NCBI RefSeq assembly: GCF_002836775.1
Contig: NZ_PJAQ01000043.1
Location: forward strand, 275,962 to 339,961
Length of the DNA: 64,000 nt
From: Colwellia sp. 12G3
GTDB taxonomy: Bacteria; Pseudomonadota; Gammaproteobacteria; Enterobacterales; Alteromonadaceae
Direction: 5' to 3'
Positions 28,262 through 37,479 of this stretch are shown piece by piece. The notes beneath the pieces are model-generated. The model was not told the origin of the DNA. It searched no databases and saw only the letters and a program-made list of their open reading frames with translations. Numbering within the stretch: the stretch's first letter is position 1; each line of letters opens with the position of its first letter. The translations under genes and the position numbers were made by a program.

Positions 28262-28803
28262 CAATTTCTAATCAACTGTAAAAACTCAGCACGGGTGTCT
28301 TTGCATTTCAAGAAGGAACCGAGCATACATGACGTTTTCATTTCGGAGTTTTGTTTTTCAACACCACGCATACGCATACATAAATGCGATGCAGACATAA
28401 CGACACCAACCCCCTTCGCACCCGTAACATCCATAATGGCATTGGCAATTTCTTGCGTTAGGTTTTCTTGAATTTGCAAACGTCGTGCGAACATATCAAC
28501 AATACGGGCTAGTTTAGATAATCCTAATACTTTGCCGTTTGGGATATAGCCAATGTGGCATAAGCCAGTAAATGGTAACATGTGATGTTCGCACAACGAA
28601 TATAATTCAATGTTGTTAACGACGACCATAGAATCACAATCTGAGGTGAATAAGGCGCCGTTAATAACCGTATCTAAATCTTGCTGGTAGCCTTGAGTCA
28701 GAAACTTCAATGCTTTTGCAGCACGTTTGGGCGTATCGACTAACCCTTCACGGTTTGAGTCTTCACCTATTTGTTCAATAATCGATTTAAAATCTTGTTC
28801 CAC
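28261..28803 (-). CDS. folE: GTP cyclohydrolase I
   Basis: 180 residues with the complete zinc site: [10 protein letters not shown] supplies the first cysteine and histidine, and [10 protein letters not shown] the second cysteine. [20 protein letters not shown] is the core. The enzyme opens GTP to 7,8-dihydroneopterin triphosphate. As the first gene of folE-folM-folX-folK it provides the substrate for FolX. E. coli FolE is 222 residues; here the N-terminal extension is short. The start at 28803 lies 23 bases after a GTTATGC-like AT-rich stretch, with no standout ribosome site. Confidence 0.93.
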   Translation of the reverse strand: MEQDFKSIIEQIGEDSNREGLVDTPKRAAKALKFLTQGYQQDLDTVINGALFTSDCDSMVVVNNIELYSLCEHHMLPFTGLCHIGYIPNGKVLGLSKLARIVDMFARRLQIQENLTQEIANAIMDVTGAKGVGVVMSASHLCMRMRGVEKQNSEMKTSCMLGSFLKCKDTRAEFLQLIRN

Positions 28804-29409
28804 TTTTGGTTACCTGTTTATTATTAACTTGTTATGCTTTACGCATGTGGATCTATTAGCATTAAATAGCTATCAAGATCTTTAATACTAAATAATTTAC
28901 CCTAAAGACCTTAAATTTCAAGTTCTTATTTTATATATATCAATATAATTAGCCTGAGGTTTGAATATTACAAAAAATTATCACTTATATTCCGAACACA
29001 ATACACCAGCGTTGTATTTTGGGAATGTCTCGCCATTGGCTTGTGTATTAGGGCCTTAAAAATTATCGTCGCATTTGTCACCTTTGATGATGTCCTTCAA
29101 CAGTCCATTTTAATGTGTTACCTGCGTAATCGTGGTTGAATTATATAAGGATTCCAGTAAGTTACCATTAGTGTGATCGGGTATAAATAAGTCAGCTTGT
29201 ATAAACGCTTTACTGTTTAGCTCTACTGCACTAACCTTTTCCTACTACTGATTGGGAAAACATAACTTTTTCTTTCTTAATTTGCTTAATGCACTAAAAC
29301 TTTGATCGTTAATGATTTACGAACTGTTGATATATAATCGAACTAACCCGTAATTTACTGTTCATACAAAAAAGATAGCTGCTTTAAGTGTCATATAAGG
29401 TTCTTATAC
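28804..29409. other. 600-base gap upstream of folE
   Basis: No intact gene. On the minus strand between about 28970 and 29230 there are short, protein-like frames (for example SVAVEL-like and NAGVLCSEYK segments) broken by stops and shifts. This may be a decayed gene, but I recognise no family. Confidence 0.35.
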
Positions 29410-29769
29410 CTATGTTAACCAATCAAGTGCGTCATCACGCTCTGTGAATATTTCAATATTTAATGCTGTGGAGCTGGGAATAGTTGCTGAAAATTCAGCA
29501 CTCATTTTAGCCAATTTATTGGGAGTAAAAATGGCTATTTTATCTATTGCAGCTAAAGTGCCGAATTGAATAAGTGCATCAAGTTGTGTGGAGTAAGAAT
29601 TACTTTTATTAATAAGTAATGAAAATGAGTGACTAAAAAGTGAGAGTAAAAAATGATGAATTTCATCAACCATTTCAAGATTAATGTCTACGCCACTATT
29701 AACGGTGATCTCAGCAAGACCATGCCCCAACACACAAACTTTTGCAAAAGATATTTGATGAACTTCCAT
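29410..29769 (-). CDS. SpoIIAA/STAS-like small protein
   Basis: 119 residues, mixed alpha/beta, ending in ALNIEIFTERDDALDWL, the typical end of SpoIIAA-like (PF11964-type) proteins, in which a strand is followed by a helix with ALxWL. The middle (TLAAIDKIAIFTPNKLAKM) fits the same fold. The role is unknown. Transcribed alone. Confidence 0.55.
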   Translation of the reverse strand: MEVHQISFAKVCVLGHGLAEITVNSGVDINLEMVDEIHHFLLSLFSHSFSLLINKSNSYSTQLDALIQFGTLAAIDKIAIFTPNKLAKMSAEFSATIPSSTALNIEIFTERDDALDWLT

Positions 29770-29938
29770 ATTTAATACTTAATCCTTAATCCTTTAAGTT
29801 TATTCTTAAATTTCAACAAGCTTAGTATAATCAATTACAACTATTGTTGAAATAAATGTATGGCAGTTACTTAATGTTTATTAGGTTCCATTCATTTAAC
29901 ATTCCATAAAATCAATTACTTCTCCTGAAAGAATCACC

Positions 29939-30757
29939 TTACCAATGTATTGGATCCACCTTGTAATAACTTGTCAGTTGTTTATAAAGTGCGGGGTGTT
30001 CATGGTTAAATTGTTTCGATTTTTCAAAAAACACTTCGCTCACTACAGCAAAGAACTCAGCGGGCTCAGTTGCGCCATAATAATCAAATATTGAGGGAAT
30101 GCCTGCCGTTGCTTGTTTTCTTAATATATCGAACTGCTGTGAAAAAATTTCAGACCAACATTGATAACTTTGCCCTTTACCCAAAATAGGCGATCCGTTG
30201 GCACGACCATTTTCTTGATCAAGTTGATGAGCGAATTCGTGAATTACTACATTATGACCATCATTAGGCAGCTCCGCACCGTGTAAACTATCTTCCCAAG
30301 ACAACACAATTTTACCAAAGTCCCAAGACTCTCCAGCTAAGGCAACTTTTTTGATGGATTGAACACCATCAGCACTACGTTGGTTTTGCTCTTTAATGAA
30401 CGCGCTTGGGTAAACTAAAATCGTTTTTAATTTAGGGTAATAATCTGTTTTCCGATTGAGTAGCAGTAAACATGCTTGAGCAGCAATAGTAATTTTTATT
30501 TCATCGGTTATTTTAACGCCATTGCAACCGACAAATTCTTTTTCTGTGATAAAGACTTGAATATGTTGTTTTAGCTGAAGCTGCAAATCAGTAGGCATCT
30601 GCCTGAAATAAGGCATACGTTGCTGAATGATTTTTCGCCATTCTTTTTTGAACGGTAAGCTTCTAACCTTATCACGTTTATATTCACGCACATAGGGTTT
30701 AGCCACCATATAGCCAATAATTGCGATGCCAATAAAGAGCGGCAGAAGAATAATCAA
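29939..30757 (-). CDS. mtfA: MtfA-like zinc peptidase (M90)
   Basis: 272 residues. The zinc motif HEFAH in VIHEFAHQLDQENG is the MtfA signature, and EIFSQQFDILRK and ATEPAEFFAVVSEVFFE supply the remaining residues. E. coli MtfA binds the repressor Mlc and is a proteolytically active peptidase linked to glucose-PTS control. An N-terminal hydrophobic helix may anchor it to the membrane. The start is a TTG with GGGG about 7 bases upstream; no in-frame ATG precedes it. Confidence 0.85.
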   Translation of the reverse strand: MIILLPLFIGIAIIGYMVAKPYVREYKRDKVRSLPFKKEWRKIIQQRMPYFRQMPTDLQLQLKQHIQVFITEKEFVGCNGVKITDEIKITIAAQACLLLLNRKTDYYPKLKTILVYPSAFIKEQNQRSADGVQSIKKVALAGESWDFGKIVLSWEDSLHGAELPNDGHNVVIHEFAHQLDQENGRANGSPILGKGQSYQCWSEIFSQQFDILRKQATAGIPSIFDYYGATEPAEFFAVVSEVFFEKSKQFNHEHPALYKQLTSYYKVDPIHW

Positions 30758-31032
30758 AATAACGCCCCGAATTCAAGAACCAAAATGATACCAATGTATT
30801 AAAATAATGATCTTTACTGATATCTTGGTACGGGGGATCGAAATTTCAAGCCATAATGATTTATTAGCTGATAAAAAAGGACGCTAATGGCAGCCACCGT
30901 TCTTAATTAATTTGCTAAGAGCGTTGCGGGAATAGGTAAAATATCCTTGTTAATTTACAACTATCGCAAAATTAACAAGGGATAAGTTCATTGTACGTAC
31001 AATGTTATATTTTTTAACGTCAGTAATATTGA
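30758..31032. other. Gap upstream of mtfA
   Basis: No gene. It contains a weak inverted repeat (TACCAA with TTGGTA, about 30792-30833) that resembles ends of the dispersed repeat family, and a GTACAATG-rich stretch. Confidence 0.3.
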
Positions 31033-31322
31033 TTAATTTAATGTAGTACTTAAACCATCGATTAACTCGGCGCTTTTATTGACTTCAATACCACAATTAT
31101 TTACTTGTTCAGCTAAATCAGCATTATTTTTCGAGATGCCATCTATTGTGGTAATACCATGATTCTTTTGATTAGCACAACACTTTGTTCTTCAGCTGCT
31201 GTCGCTATTTGAGCCGTCATATCACTCACCTGATTAACATTGTTGATAATACTTTCCATTGTCTGATTAATTTTTACTGTATCTTGTAAGCAATCTTCGG
31301 CATCAGCTTTACTTGCCAACAT
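31033..31322 (-). pseudogene. Frameshifted remnant of a methyl-accepting chemotaxis protein
   Basis: Minus-strand codons read as the C-terminal signalling domain of a chemoreceptor: QVSDMTAQIATAAEEQSVV, then a shift of frame near 31172, then DGISKNNADLAEQVNN and a normal stop. The QIATAAEEQS heptads are diagnostic. Nothing of the sensor or membrane part remains upstream, so the piece is a truncated, frameshifted fossil of about 97 codons. Confidence 0.8.
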
Positions 31323-31357
31323 GACCTACCCCACTGCTTAATTATAAATAATTCAGT

Positions 31358-31999
31358 TTAATAAGCCTCTGCAACCGCCTCTTCAACTAAGTTCACAAGC
31401 TCTTGATAACCGAAGACAACCAATGGTTTTCCATTAACAAAAAACTGGGGAGTGGCGCGTACTTGTAACGTTTTACCGTCTTGAATATCTTGGGCGATAA
31501 CTTTAGCGACTTTGCTGCTGTTCCAATCTATATCAAGTTGCTCATGATCTAGTTCTAACGTTTTTATCCCCGCTAAGGCACGAGTAGGATTTGATACATG
31601 ATGCTCAACCCAACGCTCTTGGTTAGCAAATAATAATTCAAGTGCTGGCCAAAACTTACCTTGCAGGTGTGCAGCTTCTAGCATTTTAACCACATCCTCA
31701 GAGCCTTGATGCAATGGTGCATAGCGCATAACAACATTCACTTTACCCTGATACTTCTTAACTAAGTTGTTAAGTAATGGATAGAACTGACTACAAGTAC
31801 CACACGCTGGGTCGAAGAACTCGACAATAGTCACTTTCGCTTTTTTACCACCTTTAGTTGGCGCATTGATACGTTCTAATGCGGGTAACTGCTCGTTCGC
31901 TATTGTGGAGGGTAATTTACTTTTATACACCCCAACCGCAGCAATAAAGATAATAGCTATAAAGGCCGTAACGCCGATAAAAAGGTTTTTATTATTCAT
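31358..31999 (-). CDS. DsbA-fold thiol oxidoreductase, membrane-anchored
   Basis: 213 residues. The single N-terminal hydrophobic helix (LFIGVTAFIAIIFIAAVGVY) is an anchor or signal. The active site is FFDPACGTCSQFYPLL (C-G-T-C). A cis-Pro loop follows as RATPQFFVNGKP. It probably introduces or carries disulfides in the periplasm. The DsbB-like partner lies 26 bases upstream on the same strand, so the two should be cotranscribed, forming a BdbC/BdbD-style pair. Confidence 0.85.
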   Translation of the reverse strand: MNNKNLFIGVTAFIAIIFIAAVGVYKSKLPSTIANEQLPALERINAPTKGGKKAKVTIVEFFDPACGTCSQFYPLLNNLVKKYQGKVNVVMRYAPLHQGSEDVVKMLEAAHLQGKFWPALELLFANQERWVEHHVSNPTRALAGIKTLELDHEQLDIDWNSSKVAKVIAQDIQDGKTLQVRATPQFFVNGKPLVVFGYQELVNLVEEAVAEAY

Positions 32000-32025
32000 A
32001 ATTTTTCCGAGTAAATGTTAATTGT

Positions 32026-32487
32026 TTAGTTTAGTTTAGTTTTTTTGATGAATGATTTTTTAGCAAATACCAGTAACAACCCTAAAAGAGAAAAGGCGAT
32101 TAACGACATCACCGGAATATTTAAAAAGCCGAATAACGTGAAGTGGGTTTCAGAACACGGAATACCAAGCGTGCAAGGTTGTGCCGCTTCAGGGATAATC
32201 TCAGCAATCACTAACACATGAAATAACGCGACAATCCAGCCAAGTACAACCAAGGGCATGGCGTAGCGGATAATGCTAACGTCAAAAGGAAAAAGTGCCA
32301 AAGGCAGCATAATCACTAGGGGGTAGAGCGAAATTCGTTGATACCAACACAATACACAAACGGGTAACTGCACTATTTCACTGAAAAACAGGCTAATTAA
32401 GGTGCCACTTGTCGCTAATATCCATGCGAAAAAAAGTAAATTCCACGCTGGATTGTTCTCAGTGTCTGCTGTTTTAATATTCTTCAT
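32026..32487 (-). CDS. DsbB/BdbC-like disulfide bond oxidoreductase
   Basis: 153 residues, four predicted membrane helices. The first cysteine pair is in LPVCVLCWYQRISLYPL (C-x2-CW), and the second in PCTLGIPCSETH (two cysteines). This is the DsbB/BdbC arrangement that reoxidises DsbA-type proteins through quinone. It starts just downstream of a gap and is followed closely by the DsbA-like gene. Confidence 0.88.
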   Translation of the reverse strand: MKNIKTADTENNPAWNLLFFAWILATSGTLISLFFSEIVQLPVCVLCWYQRISLYPLVIMLPLALFPFDVSIIRYAMPLVVLGWIVALFHVLVIAEIIPEAAQPCTLGIPCSETHFTLFGFLNIPVMSLIAFSLLGLLLVFAKKSFIKKTKLN

Positions 32488-32643
32488 TTACCCTTATCTG
32501 TTCAATAGATTTGAATGCTAATTGTACCTGATTTTTGTGCACTAAATACAGTAGCTAATTGTTATATCGATGAATATTTTCACCATGGGATAATAAATAT
32601 TTTGATGACTTTTTTAGAAGTCTTTATAGACGCGGGTAATAAT

Positions 32644-33669
32644 TTACCGCTGAGTTTTTTTTAGGCTTGGTATCACACTTTCAACTATTGATTCCTTATT
32701 CATTGCAGTATCTATGTAGATGAGTTGTTTGAAAATAATATCAATAGCGGCTAAATAGAAATTCTGATTTATATTAACGAAGTCGTCAAACTCGCTGTGG
32801 TAGTTTTTATGAGTGCCCACACCAAAATATATGAAGGGAACAGCCGCTTTATTGAACACGCCGTGATCGCTGGCCATAAGCCAATTGGTTCTTTTGAGAC
32901 TTGTGCCAGCACCTCCCCTATTGCTAAAACCAGCCTTGAGATGAGCGCTTGAATTTGTTTTAAAGTGTGCTTGAAGTTTTATCAATTCACCCAGGCTTTG
33001 AGTTGAAAGTATTTGCGGAAGACCTCTTGAAATAAAATGCAGTTTTTTGATGCGTTTACTACCAGCAATCATATCGAGGTTTATGTTTAGTTTAATATTA
33101 CTCAGTATATTTTTCTGTTGAGTAATAAAAGCTTTAGCACCTAATAAGTTAACTTCTTCCCCATCAGTAAATAATAAAATAACACTGTGTTTTAATGGTT
33201 TCTTCGCTAACAATTTTGCGTAGTGTAATAAAGCCGACGTACCAGAGGCATTATCATCAGCCCCGTTATAGACTGTATTACGTTTAGTACCTAAGTGGTC
33301 GTAATGAGCACTGAGTACTATATATTTATTAACATGTTGAGTACCTGGTATATAGGCAATGATATTAGTGCCCTGCTTTGTTTGAAAAAACCCAGGCTGT
33401 GTAAATGTGTGGCGATATTTATTTTTAAATGCTTGGACTTTAAGAGCACAAAGCGTAGAAACTAAATAGGTCTGGCTTTTAATACTACCTTGGCTAGCAA
33501 ATTTTCGACCCAAAAATTCATTGGAAGACAATATTTTTAAGTGTTCAAGTACGGATAAATCATCCTCATTTACTATAGAGGATGACAACAGTGCAGAAGC
33601 ACTCGACACCAAAGGTAGCTGCAGAATAGTGATCAATATAAGTAAAATTTTAAAGGGAGTTATTGTCAA
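32644..33669 (-). CDS. M28-family zinc peptidase, exported
   Basis: 341 residues. Signal peptide at the N-terminus (TPFKILLILITILQLPLVSS), then the M28 fold. The zinc ligands are in LSAHYDHLGT, NGADDNASGTSALL, FTDGEEVNLLGAKAF, NLDM, and probably the HSEFDDF end, all in the expected order. It is probably a periplasmic or secreted aminopeptidase. The TTG start overlaps the TGA stop of the preceding TPR lipoprotein gene (TTGA), so the two are coupled. Confidence 0.85.
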   Translation of the reverse strand: MTITPFKILLILITILQLPLVSSASALLSSSIVNEDDLSVLEHLKILSSNEFLGRKFASQGSIKSQTYLVSTLCALKVQAFKNKYRHTFTQPGFFQTKQGTNIIAYIPGTQHVNKYIVLSAHYDHLGTKRNTVYNGADDNASGTSALLHYAKLLAKKPLKHSVILLFTDGEEVNLLGAKAFITQQKNILSNIKLNINLDMIAGSKRIKKLHFISRGLPQILSTQSLGELIKLQAHFKTNSSAHLKAGFSNRGGAGTSLKRTNWLMASDHGVFNKAAVPFIYFGVGTHKNYHSEFDDFVNINQNFYLAAIDIIFKQLIYIDTAMNKESIVESVIPSLKKTQR

Positions 33670-34850
33670 TTGTGTGCTGTCTCTTGATCTTGAAGAAAGT
33701 TTAACTTAGCAATATACAGTTTTTTAGTGTCTTTTGTTTTGGTGAGCGCTAGCGCTTTTTTCATTGCATTTTTAGAGGAGAGCAACTTGCCCTGCTCGTA
33801 ATAAACTTTTGCTAAGCCCAAGTAAAACTCATGTTGTTCATCATTAAGGTAAATGGCTTTTTTATAATGCTGTAAAGCTTGTTGATAAAACTTATTAAAA
33901 AATGCTTCATTACCCAATAAAGCGTGGTAATAGGGGTTTTTGACACGAAGGTTGTGAATGTATTCTTCAATTGGTAGAGCTTCACTAGTACGTCCTTGTT
34001 TATTAAGTAATAAGGCTAAATTTCCTAATGAAGTCAAGTTGTCTCGGTTTAAGCCAATAGCATGATTATACGCTTTTTCGGCCATGTCTAATTGTCCTGA
34101 AAATTTATATAATATCCCCAAGTTTCCCCACGCGGAATCAAATTGGTTATCCGTTAGTGTTGCTTTTTTAAGATATTGGTAGGCGAGCGGGAAATTATTA
34201 TTTACTAATGCCTCAGCACCTTTATTGTTATAAAACATTGCTAATAAGGTTTTCTTGGTAATGATATGCGATGGAAATCGTTTTTTAGCAACAAACGGGT
34301 CAAAGTCTATTTTTGTTGTTTTTTCTCCCCACACAACACGCAGATTAATATCATCACTCTCTCTCACTAATAAGTTTACATGACCTGTTAATAGATTATA
34401 TTGACCATTACGTACCCAGTACTCTGGCACTTCAACTTCTTGGAAACTGATATTCATACCAGCTTCATCCGCTAAAGCATACGCAAGAATGGTTAGTGAC
34501 ATGCAATTAGCGACTTTACTTTGATAAGCCTGACTTGCAGTAACATTGGCATTACCATCATAGCTGAGCGCTATATTTTCTTTGTTAAATAAATGTTTAA
34601 GTAAAATATAGGATTTTTGGTGATCGGTTAAGTTATTAATTAACTTATCCTGAACCATAGCGCGCATAGCATCATTAAGTTGAAAGATTTCTTCTTCAGT
34701 TTCGATGGGAACGAGATTTAATGAGATAAATTGACTATCTAAGTATAAATTTGTTTGAGGGGTAATTTGGCTAACATGGAGGTTTTGACCACTTTGACAG
34801 GCAATTAAAAGCGGGAAATAGACTAAAAGGCTATAAATTTTGCTATTCAT
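33666..34850 (-). CDS. TPR lipoprotein with transglutaminase-like domain
   Basis: About 394 residues. The ATG at 34850 is preferred (GGAG at a 5-base distance) over the GTG at 34856. The N-terminus is a lipoprotein signal (LLIAC, cysteine at residue 18). A transglutaminase-like segment (CMSLTILAYALADEAG, GHVNLLVRE) follows, and the second half holds four or so TPR repeats (ALVNNNFPLAYQYLKKA, AWGNLGILYKFSGQLD and so on). Probably a periplasmic or outer-membrane scaffold. The downstream M28 peptidase is coupled to it. Confidence 0.7.
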   Translation of the reverse strand: MNSKIYSLLVYFPLLIACQSGQNLHVSQITPQTNLYLDSQFISLNLVPIETEEEIFQLNDAMRAMVQDKLINNLTDHQKSYILLKHLFNKENIALSYDGNANVTASQAYQSKVANCMSLTILAYALADEAGMNISFQEVEVPEYWVRNGQYNLLTGHVNLLVRESDDINLRVVWGEKTTKIDFDPFVAKKRFPSHIITKKTLLAMFYNNKGAEALVNNNFPLAYQYLKKATLTDNQFDSAWGNLGILYKFSGQLDMAEKAYNHAIGLNRDNLTSLGNLALLLNKQGRTSEALPIEEYIHNLRVKNPYYHALLGNEAFFNKFYQQALQHYKKAIYLNDEQHEFYLGLAKVYYEQGKLLSSKNAMKKALALTKTKDTKKLYIAKLNFLQDQETAHN

Positions 34851-34983
34851 GATCACTCCAACAAAACAAACAGGATTGATCTCAGCCTATGACAAATATA
34901 AATAATTTGCTACTAAGGTAACTAACTATTCATATTTGATTACAATTTATGCAGTAAAATCTCTATTAACTTATCACAGAGCC

Positions 34984-35251
34984 TATATACCCGTTCCACT
35001 TGAAGATGCAGTTTCAGAGCGAAGCTAGGAAATAAGATCAAGGCGCGATACGCTGATAATGGTTATTCCCTTATCGAGTAGTACAACGCAGGACTGGTTT
35101 TATAGCTTAGCTCCTACGGGCAAGCCGATAAAGGGCCATCTCCTGCGTTATTGATTTCGACAATAGAACAACTATTCTCTTCAATCAATTCCTGGTAGCT
35201 AACCCTTTCTCGACTTGATGAAATCAGCATCTTGAAGTAGAGCGGGTATAT
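34984..35251. repeat. Dispersed inverted-repeat element, copy 1
   Basis: Bounded by TATATACCCGTTCCACTTGA and its complement-like end GAAGTAGAGCGGGTATAT. It contains the shared core: a palindromic AACGCAGGA stretch, CTCCTGCGTTATTGATTTCG, and CTATTCTCTTCAATCAAT, which read as the reverse of the core in the 52696 and 55307 copies. It fills most of the gap between the TPR and DUF3943 genes. Confidence 0.7.
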
Positions 35252-35277
35252 GTCAACGTGTAACGAAACATAAGCTA

Positions 35278-36684
35278 TTATCTTTCACCATTACCTAATA
35301 AATAGACTAAGCGTAAGCTGGTATTATGATCTGAAGTATTAGCGTTAGTGCTATGATAAAAGCGCCAGTCTAATTGTAAGGCAAAATTGCTATTGATTTT
35401 ATAATGTGCACCTAAACCGGCATTTACTTGGAATTTTTTAGTCTCTATGTCTCTTTTCCATAAGGTTTCACCAAAACCTGCCGTGAGGTAAGGTCTAATG
35501 TCCTTTGTGCTATTGAAATAGAATTGACTGTCTAAGCTATAGTTTTCATAGTTAATTTCTTCAGGGTTTAAAGCATCGGTAAACTTACCTTTAGAGTAAG
35601 TTACCCTACTTGAAAATTGACGAGTAAAATATAAACCTAAACTGTATTCTGAGGTACTATCACCTTCAACTTCCCATAAATCATCAAGTTGCGTATGGCC
35701 AACACCATAACTGACACCAATGATGCCGGTATCAATAGGATCATCGACTCTTGAAGATCTTTTAGCTTTACTTGGCGAGTAATGACCACCATCACCAAGC
35801 TGTAATGAAATATTAAAGTTTACCTGACTGTCAGTTTGACCGGTATCACCATAAGGAATTTCGTTAAAACTAACAAAGCCAGTGCCCGCTCTTATGATTT
35901 CTTTACTAAACAAATTGTTAATACCAACACTCATACTATCAACGGGATCGAGAAAAAATAATGCGGTGCTACCAAGAATACTTGAACCCCAAACATCACC
36001 ACCATCTTCTCTAATATCCATCTCGGTATTGAAGGCCCATTCACCATATGCCCAACCGAGAACAGGAGTAATAACTAAATCTTGAATGGAGGGTACTTCA
36101 GCAAAGGCTTCAATGCCGTATTCCCAGTAGAAAGTTGACATAATGGTTGCGTATATAAAGGAGTCCCACTGGCGATAGCCTGACTTACGGGCTACTTGAT
36201 AATAAACACCACCGAAATAAGGATGACCGACTAGGTTTAACATGCCTGTGTCTCTATCCCAAACTGGCCCAGCTTTCACGTTTTCAGTCCATTTATTAAA
36301 AACGCCCTGCTCTTTGTCCCAGTTCGAGATGTCTTCAGGTAATAAAGCAATTAAACCGATAACACCAAAACCGTAAGCAAAAATGGAGCTGGTTTGTGAC
36401 CAAAGTCTTGCGCCGTCTTCACCATTTTGCGGCGAAAATATTGATATTTGATAGGGCGATTCAAAAAAATTAGCGGTTGGCGTTAAGTTTTCAAAACGGG
36501 TATTAGTCGCCATTTCTCGATAGATTTCATCAATATTTTCAATGGTAATCACAGGACTAAGTTTAACTTCACTTTCTGTTTGTTGTGATGTATTTGACTC
36601 TTGGGGATTTGTCTCTTGAGCGAAAGATTGAACAGGTAATAAACAAGATGTTACGAGTGATATGACTAAAGCAATACATTTCAT
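35278..36684 (-). CDS. DUF3943-type outer-membrane protein
   Basis: About 468 residues starting at MKCIALVISLVTSC, a signal peptide that ends near AQE. The body has GFGVIGLIALLPEDISNWD, GHPYFGGVYYQVARKSGY and WEYGIEAFAEVPSIQDL, typical of the DUF3943 family of predicted outer-membrane beta proteins, and the end (LQLDWRFYHS...LRLVYLLGN) looks like terminal beta strands. The longer start at 36759 would put 25 charged residues before the signal peptide and is not preferred. Function unknown. Confidence 0.72.
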   Translation of the reverse strand: MKCIALVISLVTSCLLPVQSFAQETNPQESNTSQQTESEVKLSPVITIENIDEIYREMATNTRFENLTPTANFFESPYQISIFSPQNGEDGARLWSQTSSIFAYGFGVIGLIALLPEDISNWDKEQGVFNKWTENVKAGPVWDRDTGMLNLVGHPYFGGVYYQVARKSGYRQWDSFIYATIMSTFYWEYGIEAFAEVPSIQDLVITPVLGWAYGEWAFNTEMDIREDGGDVWGSSILGSTALFFLDPVDSMSVGINNLFSKEIIRAGTGFVSFNEIPYGDTGQTDSQVNFNISLQLGDGGHYSPSKAKRSSRVDDPIDTGIIGVSYGVGHTQLDDLWEVEGDSTSEYSLGLYFTRQFSSRVTYSKGKFTDALNPEEINYENYSLDSQFYFNSTKDIRPYLTAGFGETLWKRDIETKKFQVNAGLGAHYKINSNFALQLDWRFYHSTNANTSDHNTSLRLVYLLGNGER

Positions 36685-36796
36685 CGGATTGGTCTTTACC
36701 TTATTTAAATTTATATTAATCTCCATAATAATCGCGCTCAAGTCCTTAAGTATTAACAAAGTTCAATAGTTTTCTTTAATTTTAAATGCTATAAAA

Positions 36797-36829
36797 GCAA
36801 AAATCCGCTAACCTTTCGATTAGCGGATT
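36797..36829 (-). terminator. Terminator of the tRNA-Ser transcript
   Basis: AATCCGCTAA and TTAGCGGATT form a perfect 10-bp stem with an 8-base loop, followed on the minus strand by TTTTGCTTTT. It starts 9 bases after the tRNA 3' end. Confidence 0.8.
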
Positions 36830-36838
36830 CTTTAAATG

Positions 36839-36929
36839 TGGCGGTGAGATAGAGATTTGAACTCTAGAAGGGCTACAAACCCTTGCCGGTTTTCAAGACC
36901 GGTGCTTTCGACCACTCAGCCATCTCACC
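36839..36929 (-). tRNA. tRNA-Ser (anticodon UGA)
   Basis: A 91-base minus-strand sequence with acceptor GGTGAGA pairing TCTCACC, an encoded GCCA end, a long variable arm (AAGGGTTTGTAGCCCTT) as in class II tRNAs, and the anticodon arm CCGGT-CTTGAAA-ACCGG. The anticodon is TGA. Confidence 0.95.
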
Positions 36930-37158
36930 AAGTTACTTTTAGAGAAATATTTTGCTATTCCTCAAAAGTGGGCGAATTCTAAATAGTGGAGGCCTATTTG
37001 TAAAGCGTTAAATGCATTATTTGTTAAATAAATTTATGCTCGTATGCAAAAAGAGCATTTTAAAAGCAAGTTGTTCTTAAAAACATCACTTTCAGCTTGT
37101 TGCAGTTAAAACTAAAGCATCTACATTATTGCCAATACTAGTAACTTACTGCATTGAA

Positions 37159-37479
37159 TTAGAAAAAAAACGTCAACAACCCAAAAATACTCATACCAAA
37201 CACAACAACAGCTAAGGTGTTTTTCATTAAAAGACTAAATGCTACCGTCGCGATACCTGCGATTAAAAAGGGGCTAGTGATAAAATCGCCACTACTCCCT
37301 TGATGTCCAAGAAAAACAATCGGTACCCACATAGCGGTCATAACAGAAGGTGCTGTATAGCTGAGTACTCTTTTTACTTTTGGGCCAAGTTCAAAAGGTA
37401 CGGTTTTAGAAAAAAAGCAGAATCGACAGAAAAATGTGATACATGTCATGCCTAGTAAAGCTAACCAGAAGTTATTCAT
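37159..37479 (-). CDS. azlD: AzlD-family branched-chain amino acid exporter subunit
   Basis: 106 residues, four hydrophobic segments. Start NNFWLALLGMTCITFFCRF and FLIAGIATVAFSLLMKN match the AzlD/YgaH group, the small partner of AzlC. It overlaps azlC by 8 bases. Together they export branched-chain amino acids or analogues. Confidence 0.85.
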   Translation of the reverse strand: MNNFWLALLGMTCITFFCRFCFFSKTVPFELGPKVKRVLSYTAPSVMTAMWVPIVFLGHQGSSGDFITSPFLIAGIATVAFSLLMKNTLAVVVFGMSIFGLLTFFF

